Positions 63,177-64,000 of a stretch of 64,000 bases of DNA are shown here, piece after piece; the stretch's first letter is position 1; every line of letters begins with the position of its first letter. This stretch comes from Vespula vulgaris (lineage: Eukaryota; Arthropoda; Insecta; Hymenoptera; Vespidae), in NCBI RefSeq assembly GCF_905475345.1, contig NC_066589.1, forward strand, positions 62,001 through 126,000, read 5' to 3'. The notes under the pieces are model-generated. The model saw only the letters and a program-made list of their open reading frames with translations, had not been told where the DNA came from and ran no database searches. The position numbers were made by a program, and so were the translations under genes.

Positions 63177-63395
63177 TGGAAGAGTGAGAGAGATAGAACA
63201 GATGATGGAAATGAAGAGGGAGAGAGAGAGAGGGAGCCGGTCGAGGAGTCAGGAGTTGGCGAATGAGGAAGAGGAAGGACAAACGGAGAGGCGGGCTTGG
63301 AAAATGGGAATGAAGACAGCGAGAGAGACAGAGAGAGATAGACGGAGACGGAGAGTGAAAGAGAGGAAGAGGGAGAGAGAGAGAGAGAGAGAGGT
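63138..63395. repeat. GA microsatellite and long purine-rich tract
   Basis: About 16 pure GA units (63138-63171), followed by more than 200 bp of purine-rich + strand with repeated GAGAGA blocks. Confidence 0.85.
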
Positions 63396-64000
63396 CGTCC
63401 AATAACAGTCACCCTCGTATTTCCTTTCATCCAGAGTCGAAGGAAACCTATGTCGATGAAACGGAATCTCAAGCCGGTGCCGAGAGCTGATATTTGCACC
63501 GACGATACTCTCGAAGACTGTTTAACGATAGTAGCTCCAGCTGAGCTAGTATTCTGTGGTATAGGTGCGTTATATCAACGGCTTCAAACGATACTAGTCA
63601 CCGTCTGCTTCCGTTGACTTCGACCAACGTTGGTCCACGCGTTGATACACACCTGATATCTATCATTCAGTCCCCCTTTTTCCTTTCATTTTTTTCTCTT
63701 TCTCTCTTGATATTCGGAGCAACGTTGAATCTTCCTTCTCATTCTTCCATGTCGTAAACGCAAGCTCTCATGAATCACGAATTTATATGCACCGTATCCA
63801 TCCGTACGGTATGTCTCGCCTTTGCAAATCGACCTGCTATCACGTATACGATTCCCCGTAAAATTCATCGACGCTTGTCTCTCGATCTTGACGTCGATAC
63901 AACGCGACGAATATTTTACCTAGCCTGATCCGTCTTAAATCTTTGACGTTTGCCAAGATGAACGTAATAATTTTCGTATAAACGCTTAGAAGATATGGCG

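Larger units (their letters stand above)
61147..64000. other. CpG-rich flank with GA/CT tracts, no gene called
   Basis: Contains a pyrimidine-rich stretch at 61280-61340, a CT microsatellite at 61635-61665 and GA-rich segments at 62405-62490 and 63138-63395. A 55-codon frame begins at ATG 63450 but has no recognisable features. The right edge is open. Confidence 0.45.

Overview
The window is AT-rich animal nuclear DNA with compact, intron-dense genes (most introns 60-120 bp) and long GA, TA and poly-A microsatellites. Gene content, intron size and the sharp CpG contrast between housekeeping genes and a CpG-rich flank suggest a hymenopteran insect, probably an aculeate bee or wasp. The species cannot be fixed from the sequence alone.

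From 1 to about 48.2 kb the window is densely packed with 13 gene models that could be followed exon by exon; every one sums to a multiple of three. In order they are: SMARCAD1/Etl1 chromatin remodeller (+), nitric oxide synthase NOS (+, 25 coding exons), succinate dehydrogenase iron-sulfur subunit SdhB (-), coenzyme Q-binding COQ10 (+), GPI transamidase GPAA1 (-), vesicle tether USO1/p115 (+), complex I 75-kDa subunit NDUFS1 (-), nucleolar NOM1 (+), a destabilase/i-type lysozyme (-), glycerol kinase GK (+), a long coiled-coil protein of SYCP1-like layout (-), oligosaccharyltransferase subunit DDOST/OST48 (-), a chymotrypsin-like secreted serine protease (-) and cytosolic tryptophanyl-tRNA synthetase WARS1 (+); the list has 14 names because COQ10's first exon is only tentatively placed. 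Orientation alternates almost strictly, so most neighbours share a divergent promoter region or face each other tail to tail. A small unrecognised basic protein (about 60-72 codons) lies just past WARS1.

Functional threads: mitochondrial respiration (SdhB, NDUFS1, COQ10), the ER/Golgi secretory route (GPAA1, USO1, DDOST), and two secreted inducible-type proteins (lysozyme, protease). The two secreted-protein genes have TATA boxes and CpG-rich codons, unlike the CpG-poor housekeeping genes. Candidate regulatory elements include a perfect inverted repeat of two HR3/ROR-type sites 50 bp ahead of the GK start, an inverted ACGTGGA pair in the GPAA1/USO1 divergent promoter, and an ETS-type CGGAAGTG beside SdhB.

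From about 48.7 to 64 kb there is no convincing multi-exon gene. This flank is CpG-rich and carries at least eight long GA tracts on the + strand, a 772-bp TA-flanked terminal-inverted-repeat element near 50.0-50.8 kb, and one plausible signal-peptide first exon near 61.06 kb. It looks like the upstream or intronic territory of a large gene lying beyond the window.
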